A DNA stretch of 64,000 nucleotides from Caldicellulosiruptor hydrothermalis 108 (GCF_000166355.1 NC_014652.1:1251001-1315000); one strand, 5' to 3'; positions 29,769-38,930 are shown, counted from the first letter of the stretch. Translations and numbers: made by a program. Notes: generated by a model not told the origin, from the sequence alone.

Positions 29769-31073
29769 ATGCCCATGACCTATGAACAGGCTTTAGATTT
29801 TATTCATTCAACCTATAAATTTGGTACAAAACTTGGTCTTCAGAATATAACAAAACTTCTTGAGTTTATGGGAAATCCCCAAAAAGGGTTAAAGGTTATT
29901 CACATTGCGGGCACAAATGGGAAAGGTTCCACGTGTGCTTTTATAAATCAAATGTTAATTGAGGCAGGGTTTGGGGTGGGGCTTTATACCTCACCCTTTC
30001 TTGAATCTTTTAATGAGAGGATAAAACTGAATAATCAACCAATAGACAATCAAGAACTTGCCAGTATTACAGAGTTTGTAAAAGAAAAAATTGAAGAGAT
30101 GTTAAGGCAAGGTTTCTCACATCCCACAGAGTTTGAGGTTGTAACTGCTATTGGCTTTGAGTTTTTTAAAAGAAAAAATGTAGACTTTGTTGTGCTTGAG
30201 GTTGGGCTTGGTGGAAGATTTGATGCAACTAATGTAGTAGAAAACCCTGAACTTTGCATAATTACATCCATTGGTTTTGACCATATGGACATTTTAGGTT
30301 CCACGATTGAAAAGATTGCCTTCGAGAAGGCAGGAATAATAAAGCAAAATAGCAAAGTAATACTGGCACTTCAGCGATATAAAGAGGTAAAAGAGGTCAT
30401 TTCAAAAGTGTGTAAGGAGCAAAATGCTCAGCTAATCGAGGTAGAAAGAAATTATTATGTGTTGAAAAATACTCTGGACGGGATTGTTTTTGATTGTGTA
30501 ACTCCAAAAGGAATTTATAAAAACCTTGAAATTAAGCTACTTGGCACACATCAGATAGAAAATGCTCTCAACTGTGTCTATGCGTATGAATGTTTGAAAG
30601 AAAAGTACGATATAAAAATCGAAGCGTTAGTAAGGGGACTTTTGAATGCTCGATGGAACGGTCGGTTTGAGGTTTTGATAGATACACCTTTGGTTGTATT
30701 AGATGGTGCGCACAATATTGATGGGATGAAGGTGCTTGTAGAAAACTGCAAAATATACTTGAATGGTAAGAAAATTGTGGCTGTTGTAGGAATTTTAAAG
30801 GACAAAGAGTATGAAAAGATGATTTCGTTGATAAAAAGTGTGGTCCAAAGGGTTATATTTACTCTTGTTCCTTCTCAAAAGAGAGCTTTTTCTGAAAAAG
30901 AAGCTCTTGAGATTTCGAATAAGTTTGGAGTTGAGTTTATACCAGATTTCAGAGATGCAATTAAATATGCGTTGGGTTTGTGTGATGAAGACGGTGCAGT
31001 TATAATTTGTGGTTCTTTATATCTTGTGGGGGCAGCAAGAGGTTTTCTAAAAAGCATGTTAAGTGTGTTGTAA
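29769..31073 (+). CDS. folC: Folylpolyglutamate synthase / dihydrofolate synthase
   Basis: Mur-ligase-like enzyme that adds glutamate to dihydropteroate or folates using ATP. The P-loop IAGTNGKGSTCAF is near residue 46. The Mur central domain shows VLEVGLGGRFDATNV and the SIGFDHMDILG loop, and the C-terminal domain has LDGAHNIDGM. Several ATG/GTG codons crowd the start; AGGTGAT in the valS stop region best serves ATG 29769. It is translationally close to valS, a common clostridial pairing. Confidence 0.95.
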   Translation: MPMTYEQALDFIHSTYKFGTKLGLQNITKLLEFMGNPQKGLKVIHIAGTNGKGSTCAFINQMLIEAGFGVGLYTSPFLESFNERIKLNNQPIDNQELASITEFVKEKIEEMLRQGFSHPTEFEVVTAIGFEFFKRKNVDFVVLEVGLGGRFDATNVVENPELCIITSIGFDHMDILGSTIEKIAFEKAGIIKQNSKVILALQRYKEVKEVISKVCKEQNAQLIEVERNYYVLKNTLDGIVFDCVTPKGIYKNLEIKLLGTHQIENALNCVYAYECLKEKYDIKIEALVRGLLNARWNGRFEVLIDTPLVVLDGAHNIDGMKVLVENCKIYLNGKKIVAVVGILKDKEYEKMISLIKSVVQRVIFTLVPSQKRAFSEKEALEISNKFGVEFIPDFRDAIKYALGLCDEDGAVIICGSLYLVGAARGFLKSMLSVL

Positions 31074-31136
31074 TTATACACCAATTAGTATAAAATATAA
31101 TACGAAGAAAATTAGAGGAAAGAGGTGTTGTCAGAA

Positions 31137-31790
31137 ATGAAACTTTTTATTGATACTGCAAATGTGAATGAGATAAGAGAAGCTCATTCTTGGGGGATAA
31201 TTTGTGGCGTCACTACAAATCCTTCTTTGATTGCGAAAGAGGGCAGAGACTTTAAGGAAGTGGTCAATGAAATTTGTTCTATTGTGGACGGTCCAATCTC
31301 TGCAGAGGTAATTTCTCTTAAAGCAGAAGGTATGATTGAGGAAGCAAGAGATTTAGCAAAGATTCATAAAAATATAGTTATTAAAATTCCAATGACTGCA
31401 GAAGGGCTCAAGGCTGTGTCTGTTCTTTCAAAGGAAGGCATTGAGACAAATGTAACCCTTATCTTCTCAGCAGCTCAGGCACTTTTAGCTGCAAAAGCCG
31501 GGGCAACTTATGTATCACCATTTGTGGGAAGACTTGACGATATTGGGCAAAATGGCATAGAGCTTATAAAGGAGATTGTACAAATATTCAAGAATTATCC
31601 TGATATTAAAACAGAGATAATTGCAGCAAGTATAAGACATCCTATACATGTCATTGAAGCTGCAAAAGCAGGTGCTCATATAGCAACAGTACCATTTAAG
31701 GTTTTAGAGCAGATGACAAAACATGCTCTGACTGATGTTGGGATAGAGAGATTCTTAAAAGACTGGGAAAAGGTGCCTAAGAAAAGTTAA
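31137..31790 (+). CDS. Small transaldolase / fructose-6-phosphate aldolase family
   Basis: Class I aldolase of the short transaldolase (TalC/MipB) group, which links glycolysis to the pentose phosphates. [16 protein letters not shown] is the family start, and the Schiff-base lysine is in NIVIKIPMT near residue 84. At 217 residues it fits the short family. GTG 31125 is in frame, but GAGGTG at 31122-31127 fits ATG 31137. The sequence alone does not decide between transaldolase and F6P aldolase. A terminator follows. Confidence 0.9.
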   Translation: MKLFIDTANVNEIREAHSWGIICGVTTNPSLIAKEGRDFKEVVNEICSIVDGPISAEVISLKAEGMIEEARDLAKIHKNIVIKIPMTAEGLKAVSVLSKEGIETNVTLIFSAAQALLAAKAGATYVSPFVGRLDDIGQNGIELIKEIVQIFKNYPDIKTEIIAASIRHPIHVIEAAKAGAHIATVPFKVLEQMTKHALTDVGIERFLKDWEKVPKKS

Positions 31791-31822
31791 AGCAACTCTG
31801 AAAGAAGGGTTGCTGTTTTTTT
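31791..31822 (+). terminator. Terminator of the transaldolase gene
   Basis: AGCAACTCT (31791-31799) pairs with AGGGTTGCT (31806-31814), with one wobble, then GTTTTTTT. Confidence 0.9.
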
Positions 31823-31845
31823 AAATTTTTGACTGGAGGGGAAAG

Positions 31846-32640
31846 ATGGGATTTGTAAAAGAGAATATAAATGGGATAGAGATATTTAGAATAAGTGAAT
31901 TTGAAGATTATGGTATAGACGGTTTTTTTACAACACGAAAGGGTTGTGGACATGATAGTTTCAATCTGAGCTATAAATGGGCAGAACGAAAAGAGGAGGT
32001 AGACAAAAACTTTCGCATTCTTTTTGAGGCTTTACAAATAGACCATAGAAATATTTTCTATGCAAAACAGGTGCATAAAAATGATATAATAATTGCAGAA
32101 AGAGGGTTTGACTTTTTTGAATATAATCAAGAAGCAGAGGCAGACGGACTTGTAACAAATATCCCTGGAATTGCACTTATAACAATGCATGCTGATTGTT
32201 TTCCTGTTTATATTGTTGATACAGAGAAAAGGGTAATTTCTCTGGTTCATTCTGGTTGGAGAGGGACTTTGCAGCATATAACCGAAAATGCCCTCCAGAT
32301 TCTAAAGAAGAAATTTTTATCTTCAGCTGAAGATTTACTTGTGGCGATTGGTCCAGGGATATGTAAAAGACATTTTGAGGTGGGTAAAGATGTTTACGAG
32401 ATGTTTTTGAGAGAGTTTGGAGATGAGGTTTGTTTGGAGTCTAAAAAGAGTCTTTTTGTCGATTTGAAAAAAGCAATATTGCTTGACTTGAAGAAGAATG
32501 GTATTGAGAGCTGTCAGATAATATCTTGTGATATGTGCACGTACGAAGATGCAGATATATTCTTTTCGTACAGAAGAGACCACAACAAACCAGAGAAATT
32601 GGGAAGTATGGTTGCAATCTTGAGGATGGTGAGAAAGTAA
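31846..32640 (+). CDS. pgeF: Purine nucleoside phosphorylase / peptidoglycan editing factor (PgeF, YfiH family)
   Basis: Member of the YfiH/LACC1 family. Members have been reported both as purine-nucleoside-acting enzymes and as removing L-Ser misincorporation in peptidoglycan precursors. Metal-site residues are visible in KQVHKNDI, MHADCFPVYI and HSGWRGTLQHI, with GPGICKRHFEVG further on. Length 264 is normal. GGAGGGG precedes the ATG. It ends one base before the PhoP-like regulator gene and so probably shares its transcript. Confidence 0.9.
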   Translation: MGFVKENINGIEIFRISEFEDYGIDGFFTTRKGCGHDSFNLSYKWAERKEEVDKNFRILFEALQIDHRNIFYAKQVHKNDIIIAERGFDFFEYNQEAEADGLVTNIPGIALITMHADCFPVYIVDTEKRVISLVHSGWRGTLQHITENALQILKKKFLSSAEDLLVAIGPGICKRHFEVGKDVYEMFLREFGDEVCLESKKSLFVDLKKAILLDLKKNGIESCQIISCDMCTYEDADIFFSYRRDHNKPEKLGSMVAILRMVRK

Positions 32641-32641
32641 G

Positions 32642-33340
32642 ATGAAAAGCATTTTAATAGTTGATGATGAGCAGCATATTCTTGAACTTCTCAAATTTAA
32701 TCTTAGGAAAGAAGGATATAATACGTTTGAAGCGGACAGTGGACTACAGGCACTGGAGATTTTGAAGCATAACAAAGTTGACCTTGTCATACTCGATATT
32801 ATGATGAGTGACAAGGATGGATATGAAGTTTTAAAAGAGATTCGATTCAATAAAGATACAAAAAATCTACCAGTGATTTTGCTGTCTGCAAAATCTGAGG
32901 AAATTGATAAGATACTTGGGCTTGAGCTTGGCGCAGATGACTATATAACAAAGCCTTTTAGTGTAAAAGAGCTGGTTGTAAGAGTAAAGGCACTTTTGAG
33001 AAGAGTTGAGAGTTTAAAGCCTGAGGTTGAAGATAAGGTCAAGTTTGGAGATGTAGAAGTAGACTTTTCAAAAAGAACTGTCAAGAAAAATAATCAGGAT
33101 GTATCTCTTTCGTTCAAAGAGTTTGAGCTTTTGAAGCTTCTTATCGAAAATAAAGGCAGGGTGTTGGACAGAGACTTTATTTTGCAAAGGGTATGGGGAT
33201 ACGAGTTTGATGGAGATACACGAACGGTTGATGTACACATAAGGTTTTTGAGGAGAAAACTTGAGGACGATGAGAAAAATCCGCGTTACATAGAAACCGT
33301 CAGGGGCGTAGGATACAGGTTTAATGAAAGGTCTGAGTAA
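32642..33340 (+). CDS. phoP: Phosphate response regulator PhoP (OmpR family)
   Basis: Two-component regulator with a receiver domain (phosphorylation site Asp52 in VILDIMM, acidic pocket DDE at 8-10, Lys in TKPFS) and a C-terminal winged helix ending in the DVHIRFLRRKL and VRGVGYRF signature. The PhoP assignment comes from the phoR-like kinase three bases downstream and from Pit, pstB and phoU nearby. Direct repeats before pstB are its likely target. Length 232 is typical. Confidence 0.87.
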   Translation: MKSILIVDDEQHILELLKFNLRKEGYNTFEADSGLQALEILKHNKVDLVILDIMMSDKDGYEVLKEIRFNKDTKNLPVILLSAKSEEIDKILGLELGADDYITKPFSVKELVVRVKALLRRVESLKPEVEDKVKFGDVEVDFSKRTVKKNNQDVSLSFKEFELLKLLIENKGRVLDRDFILQRVWGYEFDGDTRTVDVHIRFLRRKLEDDEKNPRYIETVRGVGYRFNERSE

Positions 33341-33343
33341 AGC

Positions 33344-35071
33344 ATGAGGTCAAAGCTTTTTGGTTATACTATATTAGTTGTGGTAGTTATTACACTTCTT
33401 CAAGGAATTCTTTCATATGAGACTTATAAAAACATATATATAGATGAAAACAAAAAATGGCTTGTTGCTAAAATAAATGAAGTGAAAAAATACATTTGTT
33501 CTTTTGGTGTTGATAAACTAAAAGATATCTACAACAAAGGCGATTTTAGAGTAACTATTGTTAGTAGCAATGGGGTTGTGATTTACGACTCTGAAGCAGA
33601 TGCAAAGAAAATGGAAAACCACTTAAGAAGACCGGAGATTGCAAATGCTAACAAAGTTTTTGGAAAAGTAGAGTTTTCAATAAGAAAAAGCAAGACACTG
33701 GGACATTACTTTTTGTATGCAGCAAAAAAGGTTAAAATTTACGATACATCAATATTTATAAGAGCTTCAGTCCCTCTTGACAAGGTTGATACAATCTTGA
33801 AAAAGGTTTTACTAAATACTCTAAAATTTGCAATTATATGTATATTTTTAGGCATAGCATTAGCAATAGGAATCTCATCTGTTTTGTATCAACCATTAAA
33901 AGGGTTGATTTCTCTTATTTCAGAAGGACTTGAAAAGTTCAGCATACATGATGTGAGAAGCACAAAAGATTTCAAATGGCTTAGTCTCAGCTTTTCAAAG
34001 ATGTATCAGCTTTTAGAGGAAAAGATCAGCGAATCTAATATATTGAGAAAAAGACTCACTTCTCTTTTAGACTCATTAGACATTGGTATAATCTTTTTTG
34101 ATGTGAATAAAAGAATACTCATGTTCAACAGGGGAGCAGAAAACATTCTTGAAACTAACCTCAAAGTTGGATTTAGTTTGCTTGAGTGCGTCCGAGTATA
34201 TGAACTTTTCGAGTTTCTTTTCCAACAGGATATAAATGAAAAAGAGCTGGAAGTTAGCATCAATAATAAAACAAAATTTTTAAAAGTAAACAAGAAGAAA
34301 ATTTCATATGAAGACAATAAAGAAGGGGTACTTTTTATACTAAGTGATATTACCTTTTTAAAAAAGTTAGAAAGAATTCGGTCTGACTTTGTGGCAAATG
34401 TGTCGCATGAACTCAAAACACCACTTACTTCAATAAAGGGTTTTGTAGAAACACTTAAAGATGGTGCAATTGATGATAAAGATGTTGCCATTAAGTTTCT
34501 CAACATTATTGAGGTTGAGGTAGAAAGGCTTGTGAGACTCATAAATGACCTTCTCTATCTTTCGGAAATAGAGAATGCGGCAATGCCCATTTTAGAAGAA
34601 AAAGTGGTGGTTAAAGAAGTTGTGCTTGAGATCATTGAACTTTTAAAGATTAAAGCTGAGAAGAAGAATATTCAACTTGATGTAAAGGTCCAAGAGGGTC
34701 TTGAGATGAACATATATCGCGATTGGCTAAAGCAGATTTTTATAAATCTAATAGACAATGCAATTGTTTATAACAAAGAAAATGGGAAAGTATGGGTAAC
34801 AGTGGAGAAATCAAATAGCATAGTAGTTATAAAAGTTACGGATACAGGAATTGGAATTCCTAAAAAAGAGATTGAGAGAATATTTGAAAGATTTTACAGA
34901 GTGGATAAGGGAAGGTCAAGAAAGCTTGGAGGCACAGGTTTAGGTCTTTCTATTGTAAAGCACATAGTAAAGCTTTATGGAGGAAAAGTTTGGGTTGAAA
35001 GCCAGGAAGGTATAGGCAGTGAGTTTACGGTAACAATTCCAATTGTAAAAAAGGCTGACCCACATTCGTAG
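33344..35071 (+). CDS. phoR: Phosphate-sensing histidine kinase PhoR
   Basis: Membrane sensor that phosphorylates the adjacent regulator. An N-terminal membrane segment and extracytoplasmic domain lie at about 1-160, a second membrane segment at about 165-185, then a HAMP-like linker and a PAS domain (about 245-335). The HisKA box has His355 in NVSHELKTPLTSIKGF, and the HATPase boxes are NLIDNA, DTGIGIP, FYRVDKG and GGTGLGLSIV. The phrase SDFVANVSHELKTPLTSIKGFVETL is characteristic of PhoR. Its stop codon lies inside the loop of a terminator shared with the convergent pit gene. Confidence 0.88.
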   Translation: MRSKLFGYTILVVVVITLLQGILSYETYKNIYIDENKKWLVAKINEVKKYICSFGVDKLKDIYNKGDFRVTIVSSNGVVIYDSEADAKKMENHLRRPEIANANKVFGKVEFSIRKSKTLGHYFLYAAKKVKIYDTSIFIRASVPLDKVDTILKKVLLNTLKFAIICIFLGIALAIGISSVLYQPLKGLISLISEGLEKFSIHDVRSTKDFKWLSLSFSKMYQLLEEKISESNILRKRLTSLLDSLDIGIIFFDVNKRILMFNRGAENILETNLKVGFSLLECVRVYELFEFLFQQDINEKELEVSINNKTKFLKVNKKKISYEDNKEGVLFILSDITFLKKLERIRSDFVANVSHELKTPLTSIKGFVETLKDGAIDDKDVAIKFLNIIEVEVERLVRLINDLLYLSEIENAAMPILEEKVVVKEVVLEIIELLKIKAEKKNIQLDVKVQEGLEMNIYRDWLKQIFINLIDNAIVYNKENGKVWVTVEKSNSIVVIKVTDTGIGIPKKEIERIFERFYRVDKGRSRKLGGTGLGLSIVKHIVKLYGGKVWVESQEGIGSEFTVTIPIVKKADPHS

Positions 35072-35084
35072 GCCAGCCTTTTTT
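35047..35084. terminator. Bidirectional terminator between phoR and pit
   Basis: AAAAAAGGCTG (35047-35057) pairs perfectly with CAGCCTTTTTT (35074-35084). The A/T tails form part of the stem, so it can act on both strands. The phoR stop codon sits in the loop. Confidence 0.9.
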
Positions 35085-35088
35085 ATAG

Positions 35089-36087
35089 CTATGCTATCCA
35101 ATTGATTAAGATAGAAATGATAGCTCCCAAAATAGCACACATTGGGATTGTCAAAACCCATGCAATAACAATATTTCTTGCAACTCCCCATCTAACAGCT
35201 GAAAACTTTTTACATGCACCTACCCCCATAATAGAGGACGAGATGACATGAGTGGTGGAAACTGGTGCACCAATATGAGTTGCAAACTGGATTGTTAGTG
35301 CTGCACCAGTTTCTGCTGCAAAGCCGTTTATTGGTGCAAGTTTTATTATCTTTATTCCCATTGTTTTAATTATTCGCCAGCCACCTACTGATGTACCCAA
35401 AGCCATGGCAAGAGCACAGGCAAATTTAACCCAGTCAGGTACAACAAACTCATTTAAGATTCCACTGCCTACCAGCGCCATGGTTATTATTCCCATGGAT
35501 TTTTGAGCGTCGTTTGAACCATGACTATATGCCATCCACATTGCAGAGAGTATTTGGAGCTTTGAGAAGTATCTATTCACAATTGTTGGATGTACTTTGG
35601 CAAACAATATGTAAAGAATCATCATAAATAGATATCCAAATACAAAACCTAAGATAGGAGAGACAATCAAAGGAAGAACAATCTTTTTGACAAACCCTAT
35701 CCAATTTATATCGGCAAGTGATTTTGTTGCGGCAATTGCAGCACCCACAAGACCACCAATTATTGCATGTGACGAAGAGGAAGGTATTCCCCACCACCAT
35801 GTAATCAAGTCCCATACAATTGCTGCAATTACAGCCGCAAGCACAAGGTTTTGTGTAACAAATCTCGGATCAACTATTCCATGGCCAATTGTCTTTGCAA
35901 CCTCTGTGTTTATCATCGCTCCAAAAAAGTTAAATACTGCTGACATAAATATGGCAGTGCGCGGGGTTAACACTCTTGTTGAAACTGATGTTGCAATAGC
36001 ATTTGCTGTGTCATGAAAGCCGTTTATAAAGTCAAAAGTCAGCGCTAAAATGATTATTAAAAGTAAATTAAGCGGTATGTTATGCAT
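35089..36087 (-). CDS. pit: Low-affinity inorganic phosphate transporter, Pit family
   Basis: Integral membrane phosphate:cation symporter with about ten hydrophobic segments. The family signatures GFHDTANAIATSV near residue 23 and SHGSNDAQKSMG near residue 193 (duplicated PHO4 motifs) are both present, together with SSSSHAIIGG and STTHVISSSIMG. Length 332 is typical of the short bacterial form. Its start overlaps the stop of the DUF47 gene by eight bases, so the two are translationally coupled. Confidence 0.95.
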   Translation of the reverse strand: MHNIPLNLLLIIILALTFDFINGFHDTANAIATSVSTRVLTPRTAIFMSAVFNFFGAMINTEVAKTIGHGIVDPRFVTQNLVLAAVIAAIVWDLITWWWGIPSSSSHAIIGGLVGAAIAATKSLADINWIGFVKKIVLPLIVSPILGFVFGYLFMMILYILFAKVHPTIVNRYFSKLQILSAMWMAYSHGSNDAQKSMGIITMALVGSGILNEFVVPDWVKFACALAMALGTSVGGWRIIKTMGIKIIKLAPINGFAAETGAALTIQFATHIGAPVSTTHVISSSIMGVGACKKFSAVRWGVARNIVIAWVLTIPMCAILGAIISILINWIA

Positions 36088-36706
36088 TTTTTGTCACAAC
36101 CCCTTCTATTACATTTGCTACATCTTCGCACGCATCAAGCGTGTCTTCCAAAAAGCCAAAAATTTCTTTCCAAATGATTACTTCAATGGGCTTGTCTCTA
36201 TTTTCGGCAAAAAGTTTTTTGATTGCGTTTCTGTACACAATGTCACCTTCATCTTCAATTCTATTTACTTCTATTATTTTTTCTTTTATGAGTTTGGTAT
36301 TTTTTAAATCCTTTAAATTTTCCACAACTCCTTTTAATTCTTTTGTGCAGTTTATGATCATCTCCGATAAGATCTTTGCCTCGGGCTTGACGGTGTCTAC
36401 ATTATAGATTTCAAACCTATGGGCAACTGTTTCGAGCGAATCGACAATGTTGTCAATCTCTTTGATTATTGCAAACAAATCTTCTCTGTCAAGAGGTGTA
36501 ATAAAAGTTTTGTTGAGAAGTTCAATCACTTGGTGGGTAATATCATCCCCTTTGTTTTCAGCTTTTTCAAGCTTTGAGATTAGCTCTTGCATATTTGAGA
36601 GGTTATTGAGGAGTTGATTTAACATTACTGCTGATTGATAAGCATTTTCAACGGCATTTTCTAATAAAACGAAAAACTGATTTTCTTTTGGAATTATACT
36701 CCACAT
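36080..36706 (-). CDS. PhoU-like Pit accessory protein (DUF47)
   Basis: Helical protein of the DUF47/TIGR00153 family (208 residues), nearly always encoded with Pit and thought to regulate it. Helix-bundle repeats resemble PhoU, with a metal-type motif (ExxxD) in KAENKGDDITHQVIELL and again in VNRIEDEGDIVYR. It is the first gene of the minus-strand pair and reads away from the PhoP box region. The start MWSIIPKENQFF is usual, and AAGGGG lies upstream. Confidence 0.92.
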   Translation of the reverse strand: MWSIIPKENQFFVLLENAVENAYQSAVMLNQLLNNLSNMQELISKLEKAENKGDDITHQVIELLNKTFITPLDREDLFAIIKEIDNIVDSLETVAHRFEIYNVDTVKPEAKILSEMIINCTKELKGVVENLKDLKNTKLIKEKIIEVNRIEDEGDIVYRNAIKKLFAENRDKPIEVIIWKEIFGFLEDTLDACEDVANVIEGVVTKNA

Positions 36707-36830
36707 ATTTCACAACCCCTTCTTTGTAGAATTTTTGTCACAAAGACCATTTTAATAAAAGTGATTTTTGTTTATCAATCCTGCGAACCTCATAAAAAGT
36801 TTTACATTACACAAAGAATATTATATAATA

Positions 36831-36870
36831 TTTAACACAGTTTTAACATACATTAAACAAGAATTTAATG
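36831..36870 (+). promoter_or_regulatory. Pho box: four 11-bp-spaced direct repeats upstream of pstB
   Basis: TTTAACA (36831), TTTAACA (36842), TTAAACA (36853) and TTTAATG (36864) repeat at exact 11-base intervals. This matches the TT(A/T)ACA direct-repeat architecture bound by PhoP in Bacillus. A TATAAA -10 lies at 36878-36883, with no good -35, as expected for an activated promoter. The 223-base gap between the DUF47 gene and pstB holds this site and presumably the divergent promoter. Confidence 0.75.
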
Positions 36871-36929
36871 TTGGAATTATAAAATATATAAGTTGTAGCT
36901 ATTAAAAAGTAGGGAGAGGTTGCTTCAAG

Positions 36930-37678
36930 ATGGTAATAATAGAAACAAAGGATTTAAATCTACATTATGGTGAAAACCATGCTCTGAAAAATATAAACAT
37001 AAAGATAAACGAAAAAGCTATAACTGCATTGATAGGACCATCTGGCTGTGGAAAATCTACTTTCTTGAGGACCTTAAATAGAATGAATGACCTTATTGAA
37101 AACGTTAAAATAGAAGGAAATGTATATTTTGAAGGCAAAGACATCTACAAAGAGATTGATGTTATCACGCTCAGAAAAAAATTGGAATGGTATTTCAAAA
37201 ACCAAATCCATTCCCAATGAGTATATATGACAATGTAGCGTATGGGCCAAGAATTCATGGTATTAAAAAGAAAGAAGTACTTGATCAGATTGTAGAAAGC
37301 AGTCTTAAAAAAGCCTATCTGTGGGATGAAGTAAAGGATAGGCTGAAAAAAAGTGCATTTTCGCTCTCTGGAGGACAGCAGCAAAGACTCTGCATAGCAA
37401 GGGTTTTGGCAGTCGAGCCTGAGGTAATTTTGCTTGATGAGCCAACATCTGCCCTTGATCCTATTTCAACATTAAAAATAGAGGAGCTTTTAGAACAGCT
37501 CAAGAAAAACTACACAATAATAATAGTCACTCATAATATGCAACAGGCTGCTCGAATTTCTGATTTCACAGGATTTTTCTTAAATGGAGAGCTTGTAGAG
37601 TTTGACAAGACAATCACTATATTTAATACTCCACGGGACAAAAGAACAGAGGACTATATTACCGGCAGGTTCGGATAA
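36930..37678 (+). pseudogene. pstB: Phosphate ABC transporter ATPase PstB, split by a -1 frameshift
   Basis: Together two overlapping frames encode a complete PstB. Frame one (36930-37220) has Walker [10 protein letters not shown] and LNRMNDLI. Frame two, entered near 37181, has [21 protein letters not shown], signature LSGGQQQRL, Walker [13 protein letters not shown] and VTHNMQQA. The expected text LRKKIGMVF needs eight A residues after AG, but only seven are present (37175-37181). These seven form an in-frame A AAA AAA heptamer, so slippage could restore the frame; a base-calling error is also possible. No pstS, pstC or pstA adjoins. A PhoP box lies upstream and phoU downstream. Confidence 0.85.
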
Positions 37679-37705
37679 TTATATGTTGAGAGGTGAATTT
37701 TTGAT

Positions 37706-38383
37706 ATGACAAGACCGACATTTGAAAATGAGCTCAAAGAAATCCATCTTGATATTCTCAAGATGGGAGCTATGGCAGAAGAGGCTATTGACAAAGCAAT
37801 TTTGGCACTTAAGACAAAAGATGTTGAACTTGCACAAAGAATAATAGATAACGATGATAAGATTGATGAGCTTACAGAAGAGATAGAGAAAAAATGTGCT
37901 ATTGTTATTGCCACCCAGCAGCCACTTGCAAGTGATTTAAGACTTATTATAACTGCAATGAGAATTGCAACAGATATTGAGAGGATTGCTGACCATGCAG
38001 AGGATATCTCTCAGATAACACTCAAGCTTGCAAAAGAGGATTATGTAAAACCTTTAATTGACATTCCTAAAATGGCTGAAATCACTCGTTCGATGTTGAA
38101 AGATGCGTTAGACTCGTATGTAAATTCTGATATAGAACTTGCAAAATCTGTTGTCAAGCGTGATGATTTGGTTGACACAATGTATCAAAACCTTATTGAT
38201 GAGCTTGAGCAAATAATGAAAGAAAATTCGGCAGCAGTTTCCCAGTGTATCCAGTTTTTGTTGGTTATTAAATACTTAGAGAGAATTGCAGACCATTCTA
38301 CCAACATAGCCGAATGGGTTGTGTACAAGATAACAGGCATGCATAAACATGAATGGGAAGGCAGGGAAGAGAAAACAAAGTGA
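37706..38383 (+). CDS. phoU: Phosphate signalling protein PhoU
   Basis: Two-repeat helical bundle (225 residues) that links phosphate transport to PhoR signalling and shuts the response down in high phosphate. Each repeat has the ExxxD-type metal motif (ERIADHAEDIS near residue 94 and ERIADHSTNIAEW near residue 192). GAGAGGTGA precedes the ATG, and the gene is 27 bases after pstB. Its TGA overlaps the GTG of the QueT-like gene. Confidence 0.95.
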   Translation: MTRPTFENELKEIHLDILKMGAMAEEAIDKAILALKTKDVELAQRIIDNDDKIDELTEEIEKKCAIVIATQQPLASDLRLIITAMRIATDIERIADHAEDISQITLKLAKEDYVKPLIDIPKMAEITRSMLKDALDSYVNSDIELAKSVVKRDDLVDTMYQNLIDELEQIMKENSAAVSQCIQFLLVIKYLERIADHSTNIAEWVVYKITGMHKHEWEGREEKTK

Positions 38384-38919
38384 AAAAGAAAATTGAGATC
38401 GACAGTAAAGTTATTGCAAGGGCTGCCCTGATTGCAGCGCTATATTTTGTTTTAACCGCATTTTTGCCAGCTATATCATATGGACCACTGCAGATAAGAG
38501 TATCAGAGGCTCTTACTCTTCTTCCCGCCCTGATGCCAGTTTCAGCCACCATTGGTTTGTTTGTGGGATGTTTTTTAGCAAACCTATATGGTATGGTAAT
38601 AAGTATAACAGGCATATATGATGTTATTTTTGGTTCTCTTGCAACACTGGTAGCTGCGCTGCTTACAACCAGATTAAAGAAAAAACCTTTTTTACCTCTG
38701 CCAACTATTATAGTAAATGCTGTGGTTGTATCAGCTTATATATGGCAGTATTTTATAGGCAGCTTGAAAATTGAGTGGTTGAAAAATCTAAGTCCAATTA
38801 TCAGGTATCTTTTTACAGTAGTGTCTATTGGAATGGGAGAGGCAATTGCCACATACTTCTTAGGTCTACCTTTATTTTTAGCACTTGAAAAACAGATAAA
38901 AGGCAAAAAACTTTTATAA
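38380..38919 (+). CDS. QueT-family membrane protein (predicted ECF substrate-binding component)
   Basis: A 179-residue, five-to-six-segment membrane protein with QueT/PF06177 features: IARAALIAALYFVLT, YGPLQIRVSEALTLLP and YDVIFGSLATLVAAL. The family is predicted to be the substrate-capturing subunit of an energy-coupling-factor importer for queuosine precursors. I see no preQ1 riboswitch ahead of it, and it is instead coupled to phoU by a GTGA overlap. The frame is open earlier (ATG 38353), but GTG 38380 follows an AGGGAAGAG site. Confidence 0.8.
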   Translation: MKKKIEIDSKVIARAALIAALYFVLTAFLPAISYGPLQIRVSEALTLLPALMPVSATIGLFVGCFLANLYGMVISITGIYDVIFGSLATLVAALLTTRLKKKPFLPLPTIIVNAVVVSAYIWQYFIGSLKIEWLKNLSPIIRYLFTVVSIGMGEAIATYFLGLPLFLALEKQIKGKKLL

Positions 38920-38930
38920 GATTCTAAACG

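Noticed and set aside
36930-37678. Two separate overlapping genes in place of pstB
   Set aside because: Neither half is a complete ATPase, and joined by a one-base shift they read as a contiguous PstB.
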